From assembly GCA_021836665.1 (NCBI GenBank), contig JAKBHQ010000037.1, forward strand, positions 1 to 24,279: DNA of 24,279 nucleotides. The letters run 5' to 3'. This stretch comes from Thermoplasmata archaeon (lineage in GTDB: Bacteria > Actinomycetota > Acidimicrobiia > Acidimicrobiales > Acidimicrobiaceae). This document shows, in pieces, positions 16,442 through 24,279 of this stretch. The notes beneath the pieces are model-generated. The model saw nothing but the letters and a program-made list of their open reading frames with translations, made no database searches and had not been told where the DNA came from. The first letter of the stretch is position 1. Every line of letters begins with the position of its first letter. The position numbers and the translations under genes are program-made.

Positions 16442-16485
16442 GTGCTTTGATGGTGCTTTGATGGTGCTTTGATGGTGCTTTGACC
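16442..16485. repeat. Four tandem copies of an 11-bp unit
   Basis: GTGCTTTGATG is repeated at 16442, 16453 and 16464, with a fourth copy at 16475 ending in CC instead of TG. It lies in the 254-bp convergent gap between the lipoprotein and PHA synthase genes. Confidence 0.92.
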
Positions 16486-16490
16486 CAGCT

Positions 16491-16511
16491 TCGAAATTAG
16501 ATCGAAATTAG
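16491..16511. repeat. Second short duplication with an 11-bp period
   Basis: TCGAAATTAG occurs at 16491 and 16502, again with an 11-bp period, directly after the GTGCTTTGATG array. I see no clear terminator in this convergent region. Confidence 0.8.
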
Positions 16512-16654
16512 CTATTCGTCTTATTGCGTGGAAAATACGGGGAGAACACGAGGAAAATGCGAGGAACTGCCAGAAGACGCCCCGATATCCATTCGTAAAG
16601 GCCGGTTCGTGATGTCGGTTTTCGATTGGCTTTCCTGCTCTTTGCCTTGACTGA

Positions 16655-18502
16655 TCATTTTTGTAAGACATAACTGCCTGGAGCAGACGAGATTACTGGG
16701 TATTGTGCGGAACCCATCTCAGGCGGAGAAGTCAGGCTACTCGAGTTGTCCGCGAGCCATTTCTGCCAGTCGACCCACCACGACCCATCGTGGTATTCGG
16801 CCCTGTTGAACCATTCGTCCGGCCCCAGATAACTTGCCCCCGGAAGTCGTCTGGACTTTCTGAAGTGCCTCCTCGGGTGACCCGGCTCGCTCACGATGCC
16901 GGCGTTATGTCCACCTGAATTCAACACGAATGTGAGGTCTGAATCGGACAGAATGTGGATCTTGAACACTGACTTCCAAGGGGCGACATGGTCCGTTTCG
17001 GTACCCACGACGAACATCGGCGTTCTTATGTCCTCCATGGCAATGGGATGACCGTTGACCTTATACCTGCCTTCGGCAAGATCGTTGTGGAGGAACATGC
17101 CCTTGAGGTATTCACTATGCATTCGGAATGGCATCCTGGTGGCATCGGCGTTCCATGCCATTAGGTCGTTCAATTTTGACCGTTCGCCCATGAGATATTC
17201 TCGCATCATCTTCGACCATATAAGATCACTCGACCTCAGCATCTGAAATGCCCCGGCCATCTGCGAGGAGTCTAAGTAACCTTGGATCCACATCAGGTCG
17301 TCTAACAGTGCTACCTGTCCCTCGTCGATGAACAAGGTGAGCTCCCCGGCTTCGGTAAAGTCCGTCTGCGCCGCCAGCAGGGTGACACTCGCTAGCCGAT
17401 CATCTTTGTCCCTTCCCATTGCCGCTGCTGCGACGCTTAACAGTGTCCCCCCGAGGCAGTAACCCACGGCATGTATTTTTTCGTATGGAACAATGGAAGA
17501 TACCGCGTCAAATGCAGCAAGCGGACCGAGATTTAGATAGTCGTCCATCCCCATATCCCGGTCCTTTTCTGTCGGGTTTATCCAGGAGAGCATGAATACC
17601 GTGTGACCTTGGTCGACGAGATACTTGACTAACGAATTCGATGGCGAAAGATCGAGTATGTAGTACTTCATGATCCAGGCAGGCACGATAAGGATTGGTT
17701 CTTTGTAGACCTGCTCGGTCTTTGGGGTGTACTGGATAAGCTCCGCAAGCCTATTTTTCATTACAACTTGACCCTGCGTAATGCCGAGTTGCTTGCCGAC
17801 TTCAAATTCTTCGGTACCGGCAGGTGGAAGCTTTGCCGAAGCCCTTCGCAAGTCTTCGAGCAGGTTAGCCATGCCATCAACCAGATTTTTACCTCCAGAG
17901 CTAGATGTCTTGGCGAGGACTTCTGGGTTGGTCAAAAGAAAATTGGATGGGGAGAACATGTCCAACAACTGCCGTGCAAGAAACCTGACCACCTGCTCCT
18001 TGTGCAGTGAGACGCCGCTCACGTCTGTCGTAGCTACGTCAAGTATTCGCTCGGTAATCAGGAATTGTTGATGTATAAAGTCGAATGGCCAGCTATCCCA
18101 ACCTGGACCGGTGAAGCGTCGATCACCTGGAGCCGGGATTATGTGTGGAAGGGGCCTATCGCCGTCCGAAGATCGACTGGCAGATTCGATTATGTATCTG
18201 GCCATCTCACCCTCAAGCCGGGCTAATTCGGCGAGGATCGAAGCAACCTTTCCTGGCGAAAGGGCTAGATTGGCAGCCCAGTCAGCGAAGGCAAGGCCAA
18301 GTGCTATCGGACTCAGTCCAAGGGTCGCCTTTGCAATTGAAGCTTTGACGAAGCGGTCGATACCTTTGAATTCTTCGGTCATTGGATTTGCGGATGGTGC
18401 TTGGGAAGCGTTGGACTTCGTGGCAAAAGATGGTTTGGAAACCGTTTGATAGGATTTAGCCAATTTCGAAGGGTCTTGCTTGGAGTACATGTCTTTTTGC
18501 AT
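16655..18502 (-). CDS. phaC: Class I poly(3-hydroxyalkanoate) synthase
   Basis: A 615-residue polymerase that joins (R)-3-hydroxyacyl-CoA units into polyhydroxyalkanoate at the surface of storage granules. The lipase-like box with the catalytic cysteine is GYCLGG (C349). The catalytic aspartate is D504 (TETDHVAPWKS) and the histidine H532 (NSGGHNAG). The D-to-H spacing of 28 equals that of the Cupriavidus necator enzyme (D480/H508), and the length fits class I. The N-terminal 45 residues are Ser/Lys-rich and poorly conserved. The ATG has GGGAG about 7 nt upstream; two internal ATGs (codons 5 and 41) are less likely starts. No phaA, phaB, phasin or depolymerase is nearby, so precursors must be made elsewhere. 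It lies 122 bp downstream of a membrane-protein gene on the same strand. Confidence 0.95.
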   Translation of the reverse strand: MQKDMYSKQDPSKLAKSYQTVSKPSFATKSNASQAPSANPMTEEFKGIDRFVKASIAKATLGLSPIALGLAFADWAANLALSPGKVASILAELARLEGEMARYIIESASRSSDGDRPLPHIIPAPGDRRFTGPGWDSWPFDFIHQQFLITERILDVATTDVSGVSLHKEQVVRFLARQLLDMFSPSNFLLTNPEVLAKTSSSGGKNLVDGMANLLEDLRRASAKLPPAGTEEFEVGKQLGITQGQVVMKNRLAELIQYTPKTEQVYKEPILIVPAWIMKYYILDLSPSNSLVKYLVDQGHTVFMLSWINPTEKDRDMGMDDYLNLGPLAAFDAVSSIVPYEKIHAVGYCLGGTLLSVAAAAMGRDKDDRLASVTLLAAQTDFTEAGELTLFIDEGQVALLDDLMWIQGYLDSSQMAGAFQMLRSSDLIWSKMMREYLMGERSKLNDLMAWNADATRMPFRMHSEYLKGMFLHNDLAEGRYKVNGHPIAMEDIRTPMFVVGTETDHVAPWKSVFKIHILSDSDLTFVLNSGGHNAGIVSEPGHPRRHFRKSRRLPGASYLGPDEWFNRAEYHDGSWWVDWQKWLADNSSSLTSPPEMGSAQYPVISSAPGSYVLQK

Positions 18503-18624
18503 TTGACGCTCCCGGTAGAAGGTGTGGTGACCAAATTCCTACGACTCAGGCTCGAATCGGAAGTTAACCAGACTCTATGCCCAAGAACTTAAAGTGACAA
18601 CTCACGTCGACGGAATTACTAGTT

Positions 18625-19290
18625 CTATTTCTGCCTGGTGATAATTGAACGCCGGAAGCCTCGGCCACGGGCATGCGTCACTTCGGCATTGTCCGTAGGT
18701 TGGCTTAGCCGATCGGCGAGGAGAGTTTGTACAGTTCTGTTAATGAATAAAGCAAATCCAACTTGAAAGAGTAATTCCCCCTGAAGCATGAGTGCGAGCA
18801 AGTTGTCCGGCAGCGAGAGCATCGCTAGAATTCCGCCCAACAACTGAACGGCAATCGAGGAGGTCAGCCAAATATTTTTGGGAAGTTTGAAGTATAAGTA
18901 GCTACTGGTTGCCATCTGAGCCAAGAAGAAGGCTGCGCCGATGGTCATGTGGGCCCAGTTAAAGAAGGTACCAGCGGCGTATGGCGTGAGAAGAAGGAGT
19001 ATGGCTCCAACTCCTACGACCCTGAAACAAGCCGCAATGTAGCTAAAGGGCGAGCCTTTTGGGAGCCCCGACGCAGATTTGAAAAGCATAAGCGAGGTCG
19101 CCGTCAGGCCAACTACCAGAATTGGTACTGTTGCAAATCGGATTCCCCAATAGCTGATCCCATAGACCGAAACTGAATGGCTGTGCAGGATTAGCCAGCA
19201 GACCACGACCGTGGCGCTAAAAGTCAATTCGGCCAGATAAAGCGGCCTGAGACTTTTCCCAGCCGACATTTGCATATTTCTTTGTTCCAT
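18625..19290 (-). CDS. Six-helix integral membrane protein of unknown function
   Basis: A 221-residue protein with six predicted helices (about 19-37, 51-70, 84-104, 113-133, 141-160 and 166-183) and a basic cytoplasmic tail ending RGRGFRRSIITRQK. A GTFFNWAHMTIGAAFF segment (107-122) with charged/aromatic positions inside the membrane is the most distinctive feature. I match it to no characterised family, although the general layout recalls small actinobacterial DUF membrane proteins. The start has a strong ribosome site, GGAGG 4 nt before the ATG; further ATGs at codons 6 and 8 are too far from it. It lies upstream of phaC in the same direction and may share a transcript, but no functional link to PHA synthesis is evident. 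Confidence 0.75.
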   Translation of the reverse strand: MEQRNMQMSAGKSLRPLYLAELTFSATVVVCWLILHSHSVSVYGISYWGIRFATVPILVVGLTATSLMLFKSASGLPKGSPFSYIAACFRVVGVGAILLLLTPYAAGTFFNWAHMTIGAAFFLAQMATSSYLYFKLPKNIWLTSSIAVQLLGGILAMLSLPDNLLALMLQGELLFQVGFALFINRTVQTLLADRLSQPTDNAEVTHARGRGFRRSIITRQK

Positions 19291-19765
19291 CTGACCTCCA
19301 CCAACCCTCGCAAGAGAGCGGAAGCTACCCAGAATGTTTATCTACTTGTAGCATACAACTATATTTTTGGGATAGATATTTCAGCCAAGGATTGATTTAG
19401 CTAACTATCATTGCGGCGATCTCTATGCATTGCCTCTGGATGCATTGCCTCTGGATGTTGAATGGCGGGACGATTTGCAAAGTCGGGATCCGAGAGGTGA
19501 TTGGAGCATATAGAAGCTGGCAAGACTGCTCTGAATCGGTATTTGATGAGGCTGCTGAAGGAGACCCTATTCAACCCTGAATCAAAGCAAAACCCGAGAT
19601 TAACATGCCAGTATCTAAGCAGGACCTCGGGCGTATTTAGTGCGCTAAGGACAAAGGTGCGGTAGTGGCTTTTTCGTAAGACTTGAGGTTATCCTGGTCA
19701 GTGTTTGGACTTGTATTGACGTCGGAAGGACTCTTTCGTGATTCGACCGGTGGACTTGTCTGGGT
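19291..19765. other. Intergenic region between two leftward genes
   Basis: A 475-bp gap between the six-helix protein and the downstream end of the EamA transporter. I see no supported gene; short ORFs here overlap the transporter in other frames. A 15-bp tandem duplication lies at 19426-19455. Confidence 0.5.
19426..19455. repeat. Two tandem copies of a 15-bp unit
   Basis: TGCATTGCCTCTGGA is duplicated exactly, head to tail. It starts with the same TGCATTGCC as the unit at 7804-7827. Confidence 0.85.
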
Positions 19766-20725
19766 TCAAAAGATTGGTTTGACGAGGTCCTTGTCTTTTG
19801 TCCGAGCGAGTTGGATCACGGCGAAAATCGTCGCCAACCCTCCGAGGAGGCCGAGTGGCCCAAATGGAGCATTCAAAAGGGTCACTCCGACCACGGCGGA
19901 GGATATTGGCTCCGCACCGAGAATAACAACTGCCTCCACCGGTGCCAGGTGAGGGAGCGAGCTTAAAAAGAGGGCCCATGGCACGGCGGTGCCAAGTAGG
20001 ACGATAAAAATTACCAGGAGATCGGCGAAGAGATTCATAGTTGGCAACGATTTGGTCACCTCAAAAGGACCAAGTACAATGCCGTCAAATACCGAGGCCA
20101 CCGCCACTACGAGGATAGGGCCGTATTTCTTAATGAGGCTAGTCGGGTAGTAGGTATTGAATGCGGATGCAACGGCTGACCAAAGGCCCCATCCAACTGC
20201 GGTCAGCGGAACGACCAGTGTGCCCAGTTTCCCATTACTTAGTAGCAGTACCGTACCGCCGACGGCGAGCAGTAGTGCCACTACCTCGCCTAGACGGGGG
20301 ATCTTCGCAGCTTTGATTGCAAGATAGAAGCTGAGGATTAGTGGAGCCAGGAATTGGAGCACAGTCGCCGCTACAGCGTTTCCGTCGGATATCCCTAAGA
20401 GATAAGTCATCTGTACCAGGCCGAGCCCAAATATGGCGTACACCGCCATACGCCAGACATCCCCCTTCGACCTAAGCAGGACTTTAAGTCTGGGGAGGTT
20501 GCCGCGAAGAGCGAGAGCCACCACCAATATCAATCCGCCGGCAAACATTCTGCACCACAGCAACCACATTGGATCCATTTTGAACCTGGCAAAGAGCTCT
20601 TGAGCTGCGGTTCCAGAAACCCCCCACAGCATCGAAGCTACCAAAACGCGTATCACCGCCCAGGAGTGAGCCGAGAGCAACCTGTCATTCTGGACAGGTG
20701 AACTATTTGTCACGCGCCGAATCAA
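19766..20725 (-). CDS. EamA-domain (DMT superfamily) transporter
   Basis: A 319-residue inner-membrane transporter of the drug/metabolite superfamily with about ten helices in two EamA repeats (about 24-160 and 172-305). The first repeat opens with VLVASMLWGVSGTAAQ. The second ends with the typical AEPISSAVVGVTLLNAPFG and a final GLLGGLATIFAVI helix. Relatives export amino acids, metabolites or toxic compounds; the substrate here is unknown. The longest reading starts with TTG at 20725, and a GTG four codons later is an alternative. Neither has a convincing ribosome site, so the N-terminus is uncertain by a few residues. There is no close neighbour on the same strand, so it is probably monocistronic. 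Confidence 0.9.
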   Translation of the reverse strand: MIRRVTNSSPVQNDRLLSAHSWAVIRVLVASMLWGVSGTAAQELFARFKMDPMWLLWCRMFAGGLILVVALALRGNLPRLKVLLRSKGDVWRMAVYAIFGLGLVQMTYLLGISDGNAVAATVLQFLAPLILSFYLAIKAAKIPRLGEVVALLLAVGGTVLLLSNGKLGTLVVPLTAVGWGLWSAVASAFNTYYPTSLIKKYGPILVVAVASVFDGIVLGPFEVTKSLPTMNLFADLLVIFIVLLGTAVPWALFLSSLPHLAPVEAVVILGAEPISSAVVGVTLLNAPFGPLGLLGGLATIFAVIQLARTKDKDLVKPIF

Positions 20726-21489
20726 TCTGGCCGCCGTTGCGTCTCAGTTGCCGACTTAGCGTGCTCAGTAGGTGTAGCTCTTGGCCGGGTTGGCTCCAGT
20801 AACACCACTAATCTGCCAAAAAAGCCCGCAATTGTGGCAAGCGATCTGAACCCAAGATCGCCATTTGATCGGATGGGCGCACCCAATGGAGCCTTGCCTG
20901 AATTGGATGCCACTTGGGTCCTTAATACGACCAGGGATGGCACAAATGAATCGCACCATCTCTGTGACACAATAGGGTTAGCAGTCCAAGGGTTTCCCGT
21001 TGAAAGGTGGAGCCGAAACGAGTGGGCGTTCGCCTTAGAAAGCTGCCGTGACACCAGGTTGCCCATTGAAATGAATTGACCAATTTTGCGAGCCGATACG
21101 GAGAAACTGCCAGAGCAGCACGACTTGTCTGCCGATTGAAGACCTATTCCTTGAGAAAATACCGACTAATAGGAATTCAGGCCGAGTCATTATTCACACG
21201 TTGTACTTGCAGTTGCAGCAACTTCACATAATTCATCGGAATTAGCCTAATTCACCTGCTCAGTGGAGTGTGCGGCTGAACTGCAACACCTAGGGATGTC
21301 CATGTTGAAGTATTTTTGCGGGATATTCGAACCGAGGGTTTCGCCTAGAGAGAAAGTTTCGCAGGCGGGACTTGTATGATCCGGAATTAGGACAGTTAGG
21401 TGTGGACGTTCTGTCGGCTCGACCCGCGCATGCTCAGAGCGGTCTTTCGGTGCAGTTCTAGAAATTTTGACTCGTGTATAGTCTGAGTA
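20726..21489. other. 764-bp intergenic region without a supported gene
   Basis: This separates the leftward EamA gene from the rightward peptidase and should hold both promoters. Overlapping ORFs of 64, 81 and 114 codons exist on both strands between 20722 and 21079, but none has a ribosome site or recognisable family. From 21080 to 21460 I see no ORF of interest. It may contain decayed coding sequence. Confidence 0.4.
21477..21482 (+). promoter_or_regulatory. Candidate -10 hexamer TATAGT, leaderless start for the S9 peptidase gene
   Basis: TATAGT matches the -10 consensus at 5 of 6 positions and ends 7 nt before the ATG at 21490, so transcription would begin at or next to the A of the start codon. 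No Shine-Dalgarno sequence precedes this ATG, which agrees with leaderless translation. The expected -35 position (about 21454-21459) is not consensus-like. Confidence 0.45.
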
Positions 21490-23658
21490 ATGCCTGAAAG
21501 TACTGATATCGGGATCTCACTGTCCATCGCCAGCCTCGCTAAGCGGCCACTTCCGGCGAGTCAGGTCATAGTTGGTCCCAGGTTCGATTCAAAGGGCGAG
21601 AAGCTTTACTTCATGTATCCAAAGACGGCGGCGGAGCTGTCGCTTTACTGCCTCGATATTGGATCAAAGCAACTCAGGGCCTTGTTTAATTCGAACCTCA
21701 TCAATTCCGAACCCACCCTTGAAGAACAGTTGAGGCGGGAGAGGTTGCGGCTCAACTGGGAAGGACTTTCCGATTTCGAGCTAATCGAGCTGGAGGGCGC
21801 TACATATGTGCTTATGAACCTCGGTGGAAAGTTTATTTTGGCAGATCCCGACGACGAAAGCATCCTTCTCGACATGTCGGATTCCGGCTTCGTTTCGGTA
21901 TGTCAGGCTGGCAGTGGAGATTACCTACTCGGAGTCAAAAGAGACGGGATTTATAGGATTTCACTTTTTGGTGGCGAGGCGACCGCTATGATTGAATCCA
22001 AAGACGACGAAGGGATAACTTATGGAATCGCGGAATACGTAGCTCAAGAGGAGCTTGATAGGTTAGATGGGCTCTGGTGCTCGTCAGATGGACAGCTCGT
22101 TGCCTTTACAGAAGTCGACGAGTCCATGATTCCGACCTTTCCAATCGTTCGAGATAATGGAAATGAAGTTGTTGTCGAAAATTATCGCTATCCCTTGGCG
22201 GGAGGAGATAACGCATCCGTTCGCCTTGGACTATATCGGAAGTCCCACCAGAGCGTCGAATGGATTGATCTGTCGACACTTAGGGATGGTTACCTGGCTA
22301 GAGTGTGCTTTACTCCGGGATCGAAAATGTGGATCGCTGTGCTCAACCGCAGCCAAGACGAGCTTCGCTGGTACCTGTATAGCCCGAAAGAGCAAACACT
22401 AAGTCTCGTTTACATTCAAAAAGAGGAGCCGTGGATCAACCTTCCCTCCACGCCTTTCACCCTTAGGTCGGGTGGCATTCTTTTCACCACTGAAGAGATG
22501 GGCTTCTCGCACATAGTGCTCCTCGACGAAGATGGAAGTTTACGAAAACTTACTTCCGGGGAGTTTTGCGTTACTGAAATAGTCGGCATATCTGCGGATG
22601 AGAAGAAGGCGTTTTTCCTATCCACCAGCGACTCACCCTTGGAGAGGCACCTTTATTCGCTAGATTTAGATGACTTATCGATTGACAAGTTAAGCGTAGA
22701 GGCTGGAGTGAACCAGGCTTATATGTCTGGTTCTGGCAGAGGATACGTCCTGGTGCAGAATTCGTCTCGTGAAAGCTCCTTTACCGCTACTCTTTACGCC
22801 TTGGACGGAAGCTGGATATGGGATCTGCCATTTGAGGGTGTCTCTGCGGATTCGCTAGGGCTGCTTCCGCCTAAGTTCATCGAGTTGACCCTCGAAGACG
22901 AAACTACCCTCTATGGAGCCGTATATCTTCCAAGCGATGGCCTAACCGAAGGAAGGCCCCTCGTCGTGGCCACCTACGGTGGACCTCGAGCACAGACGGT
23001 CCTCGACTCCTGGTCGATGACGATCGATCTTCAAGCGCAGCTCTTGGCTAGAGCGGGGGTAGTGGTTTTCAAATTGGACAATCGTGGAAGCTTTAATCGA
23101 GGAAAGGCATTTGAGGCGCAGATCAGACACGGCTTTGGTACCGTGGAGCTCGAAGATCAGCTGGCGGGAATCGATTTTATTATTAGGGAACTTGGGGTGG
23201 ACAAGGATCGAGTCGGAATCTACGGGTGGAGCTACGGTGGGTTCATGACCCTGATGGCGATGTCTAGAGCCGCCGACCGATTTGCGGTTGGCGTAGCGGG
23301 GGCGCCGGTGGTCGACTTCGCCCTTTACGATACCGCTTATACCGAGCGATACCTCGGATTGCCAATGGAGGAGCCCGAAAGCTATCAAAGAACCGACGTC
23401 ACTAGGTATGTCGACGGAATTACCGGGAAATTACTGGTGATACACGGCCTCATCGATGAAAACGTGCATTTTTCAAACACGACCAAGCTGATGGCGTCTC
23501 TCGAGGGTCTCGGCAAGGATGTTGAGTTTGTCGTACTGCCGGGATCCCGCCATGGACCGAGGGGTTATCGGACGTTGTTAGAGGTAGCTTACAGGCGAAC
23601 TAATTTTCTTCTTAGGGGTCTGGGCCTGAGGACCCTTGGGATCGAGGAACTTCTTTAG
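21490..23658 (+). CDS. S9B family dipeptidyl-peptidase IV-like serine peptidase, cytosolic
   Basis: A 722-residue prolyl-oligopeptidase-type enzyme. The N-terminal beta-propeller region (about 1-455) shows the DPP-IV double-glutamate site that holds the substrate N-terminus (AEYVAQEELDR, E187-E188) and the ENYRYPLAGGDN segment typical of the subfamily. The C-terminal alpha/beta-hydrolase domain (about 465-715) has the nucleophile S581 in GWSYGG, D656 in GLIDENVHF and H688 in GSRHG, plus the YGGP oxyanion stretch (496-499). By family it should remove Xaa-Pro or Xaa-Ala dipeptides from peptide N-termini. There is no signal peptide or membrane segment, so it probably acts on peptides in the cytosol. 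Start: first ATG, no ribosome site, -10-like hexamer directly upstream. It stands alone, with 764 bp before and about 380 bp after. Confidence 0.94.
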   Translation: MPESTDIGISLSIASLAKRPLPASQVIVGPRFDSKGEKLYFMYPKTAAELSLYCLDIGSKQLRALFNSNLINSEPTLEEQLRRERLRLNWEGLSDFELIELEGATYVLMNLGGKFILADPDDESILLDMSDSGFVSVCQAGSGDYLLGVKRDGIYRISLFGGEATAMIESKDDEGITYGIAEYVAQEELDRLDGLWCSSDGQLVAFTEVDESMIPTFPIVRDNGNEVVVENYRYPLAGGDNASVRLGLYRKSHQSVEWIDLSTLRDGYLARVCFTPGSKMWIAVLNRSQDELRWYLYSPKEQTLSLVYIQKEEPWINLPSTPFTLRSGGILFTTEEMGFSHIVLLDEDGSLRKLTSGEFCVTEIVGISADEKKAFFLSTSDSPLERHLYSLDLDDLSIDKLSVEAGVNQAYMSGSGRGYVLVQNSSRESSFTATLYALDGSWIWDLPFEGVSADSLGLLPPKFIELTLEDETTLYGAVYLPSDGLTEGRPLVVATYGGPRAQTVLDSWSMTIDLQAQLLARAGVVVFKLDNRGSFNRGKAFEAQIRHGFGTVELEDQLAGIDFIIRELGVDKDRVGIYGWSYGGFMTLMAMSRAADRFAVGVAGAPVVDFALYDTAYTERYLGLPMEEPESYQRTDVTRYVDGITGKLLVIHGLIDENVHFSNTTKLMASLEGLGKDVEFVVLPGSRHGPRGYRTLLEVAYRRTNFLLRGLGLRTLGIEELL

Positions 23659-24035
23659 GCCGATTGTCGATGTAAATTGGCGGCCCATTTAGGGTTCAAT
23701 TAGCAACTCTTACTGGGCGAATTTTCGTGATCGGACCTGACTGGTTCATAACCATTGTTGAGGTGATCCCTTCAACGTCTTATTTAATTTCTTTCGACGA
23801 TATTTGAACCAAATCAACTGCGAGACCGAATAAAAAAACTGCGAGAATGCAGTTAGAGTGTAAAGTGCTGGTGATGTACTTGCTTATGTGTCAGTGCCGT
23901 GCGTGTTGATATGTTAGATTTGGTCAGTACGCATCCAAGCCTAGCGGGTGGATTGGAGCGTAGGGATTTTTGGCGTGTGGGGAAACTGGATTGACAAAGG
24001 CAGAAGAGTATGTTGAGCAACGGGTGGCTAACGCT
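23659..24035. other. Intergenic region before the GntR-family gene
   Basis: AT-rich 377-bp gap with no supported gene. AACTGCGAGA occurs twice, at 23816-23825 and 23837-23846, 21 bp apart start to start. It could be a regulator's direct-repeat site, or chance. Confidence 0.4.
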
Positions 24036-24279
24036 ATGAGCGCGGTCACCTTCACTGGTGTGGTTGAGACTCCCGAAGAGTTACTGGCCGATAGGGCGTA
24101 CGTACTCATCAGGGATCTTCTAATTACCCTTGAGATCGCACCTGGATCGGTCATTAATGAGGAGGTTCTCGGCCGTACTTTCGGTATGGGAAGGACACCT
24201 ATCCGCGAAGCCCTAAAGCGCTTAGTGCTGGAAAAGCTCGTAGTTGTATATCCTCGCCGGGGTACTTTTGCGGCAGACG
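24036..24279 (+). CDS. GntR/FadR-family transcriptional regulator, 3' end cut off
   Basis: The first 81 codons of a GntR-type regulator; the gene runs off the right edge. It contains the winged helix-turn-helix of the FadR group: LADRAYVLIRDLLITLEIAPG, then the recognition part FGMGRTPIREALKRLV, and the wing VVVYPRRGTFAAD. The effector domain lies outside the window, so subfamily and ligand cannot be told. The start is uncertain: ATG 24036 is used here, but GTG 24024 and TTG 23991 (with GGGGA about 6-9 nt upstream) are in frame, with a stop at 23961. The longer forms add 4 or 15 residues and do not change the call. Confidence 0.85.
   Translation, partial: MSAVTFTGVVETPEELLADRAYVLIRDLLITLEIAPGSVINEEVLGRTFGMGRTPIREALKRLVLEKLVVVYPRRGTFAAD

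Noticed and set aside
16423..16671. 82-codon minus-strand ORF over the end of phaC
   Set aside because: It spans the 11-bp tandem repeats and overlaps the phaC stop; the repeated residues come from the DNA repeat.
20830..20870. tRNA T-arm-like GGGTTCAGATC on the minus strand
   Set aside because: The flanking bases do not form the T-stem, and no anticodon arm, acceptor stem or CCA is found at the right distances.
20722..21079. Overlapping ORFs of 64-114 codons on both strands upstream of the EamA gene
   Set aside because: No ribosome sites, mutual overlap and no recognisable motif. A CHNCG stretch in one frame was tempting but isolated.

Overview
The window looks like chromosomal DNA from an actinobacterium of moderate GC (near 50% by eye). 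The evidence is GTG and TTG starts, two genes whose -10 hexamers suggest leaderless mRNAs, a DUF3054 protein and a GntR regulator. An acidophilic Acidimicrobiia relative (Acidithrix/Ferrimicrobium-like) is my best guess, but this is inference, since no rRNA or marker gene is present. I see no insertion sequence, tRNA, rRNA, CRISPR array or phage gene.

Layout. (1) 1-583, minus: the 5' part of a molybdenum-hydroxylase FAD subunit (CoxM type), cut by the window edge. (2) 1043-1414, plus: a small DUF3054 membrane protein. (3) 1803-2705, plus: a solitary beta-class DNA methyltransferase. (4) 2822-7126, minus: a 1434-residue c-di-GMP enzyme. It has two membrane segments, HAMP, GAF, PAS, GGDEF with I-site, a globin-like domain, a second GAF, EAL, and a His/Cys tail resembling a zinc-binding CZB domain. 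(5) 7127-8592: mostly non-coding, with one unrecognised 108-residue ORF and an 18-bp tandem repeat.

(6) 8593-16400 is the most coherent block. An OmpR-type response regulator and HAMP histidine kinase run leftward, with a small ORF wedged between them. Diverging from them is a MacA-like adaptor, a MacB-type ATPase and a MacB/FtsX-type permease, each joined by a 4-bp ATGA overlap, then a lipoprotein with two repeats. The adaptor has three predicted hairpin tips each bearing a cysteine pair, and each lipoprotein repeat has a cysteine pair with identical spacing. I infer an envelope export or stress-response module under local two-component control.

(7) 16655-19290, minus: a class I PHA synthase (PhaC) and, upstream of it, an unknown six-helix membrane protein. 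(8) 19766-20725, minus: an EamA (DMT) transporter. (9) 21490-23658, plus: a cytosolic S9B dipeptidyl-peptidase IV-like enzyme, probably on a leaderless mRNA. (10) From about 24036, plus: the N-terminal part of a FadR-type GntR regulator, cut by the right edge.

Short tandem duplications (11, 12, 15 and 18 bp units) recur in the intergenic regions, which are unusually long for a bacterium.
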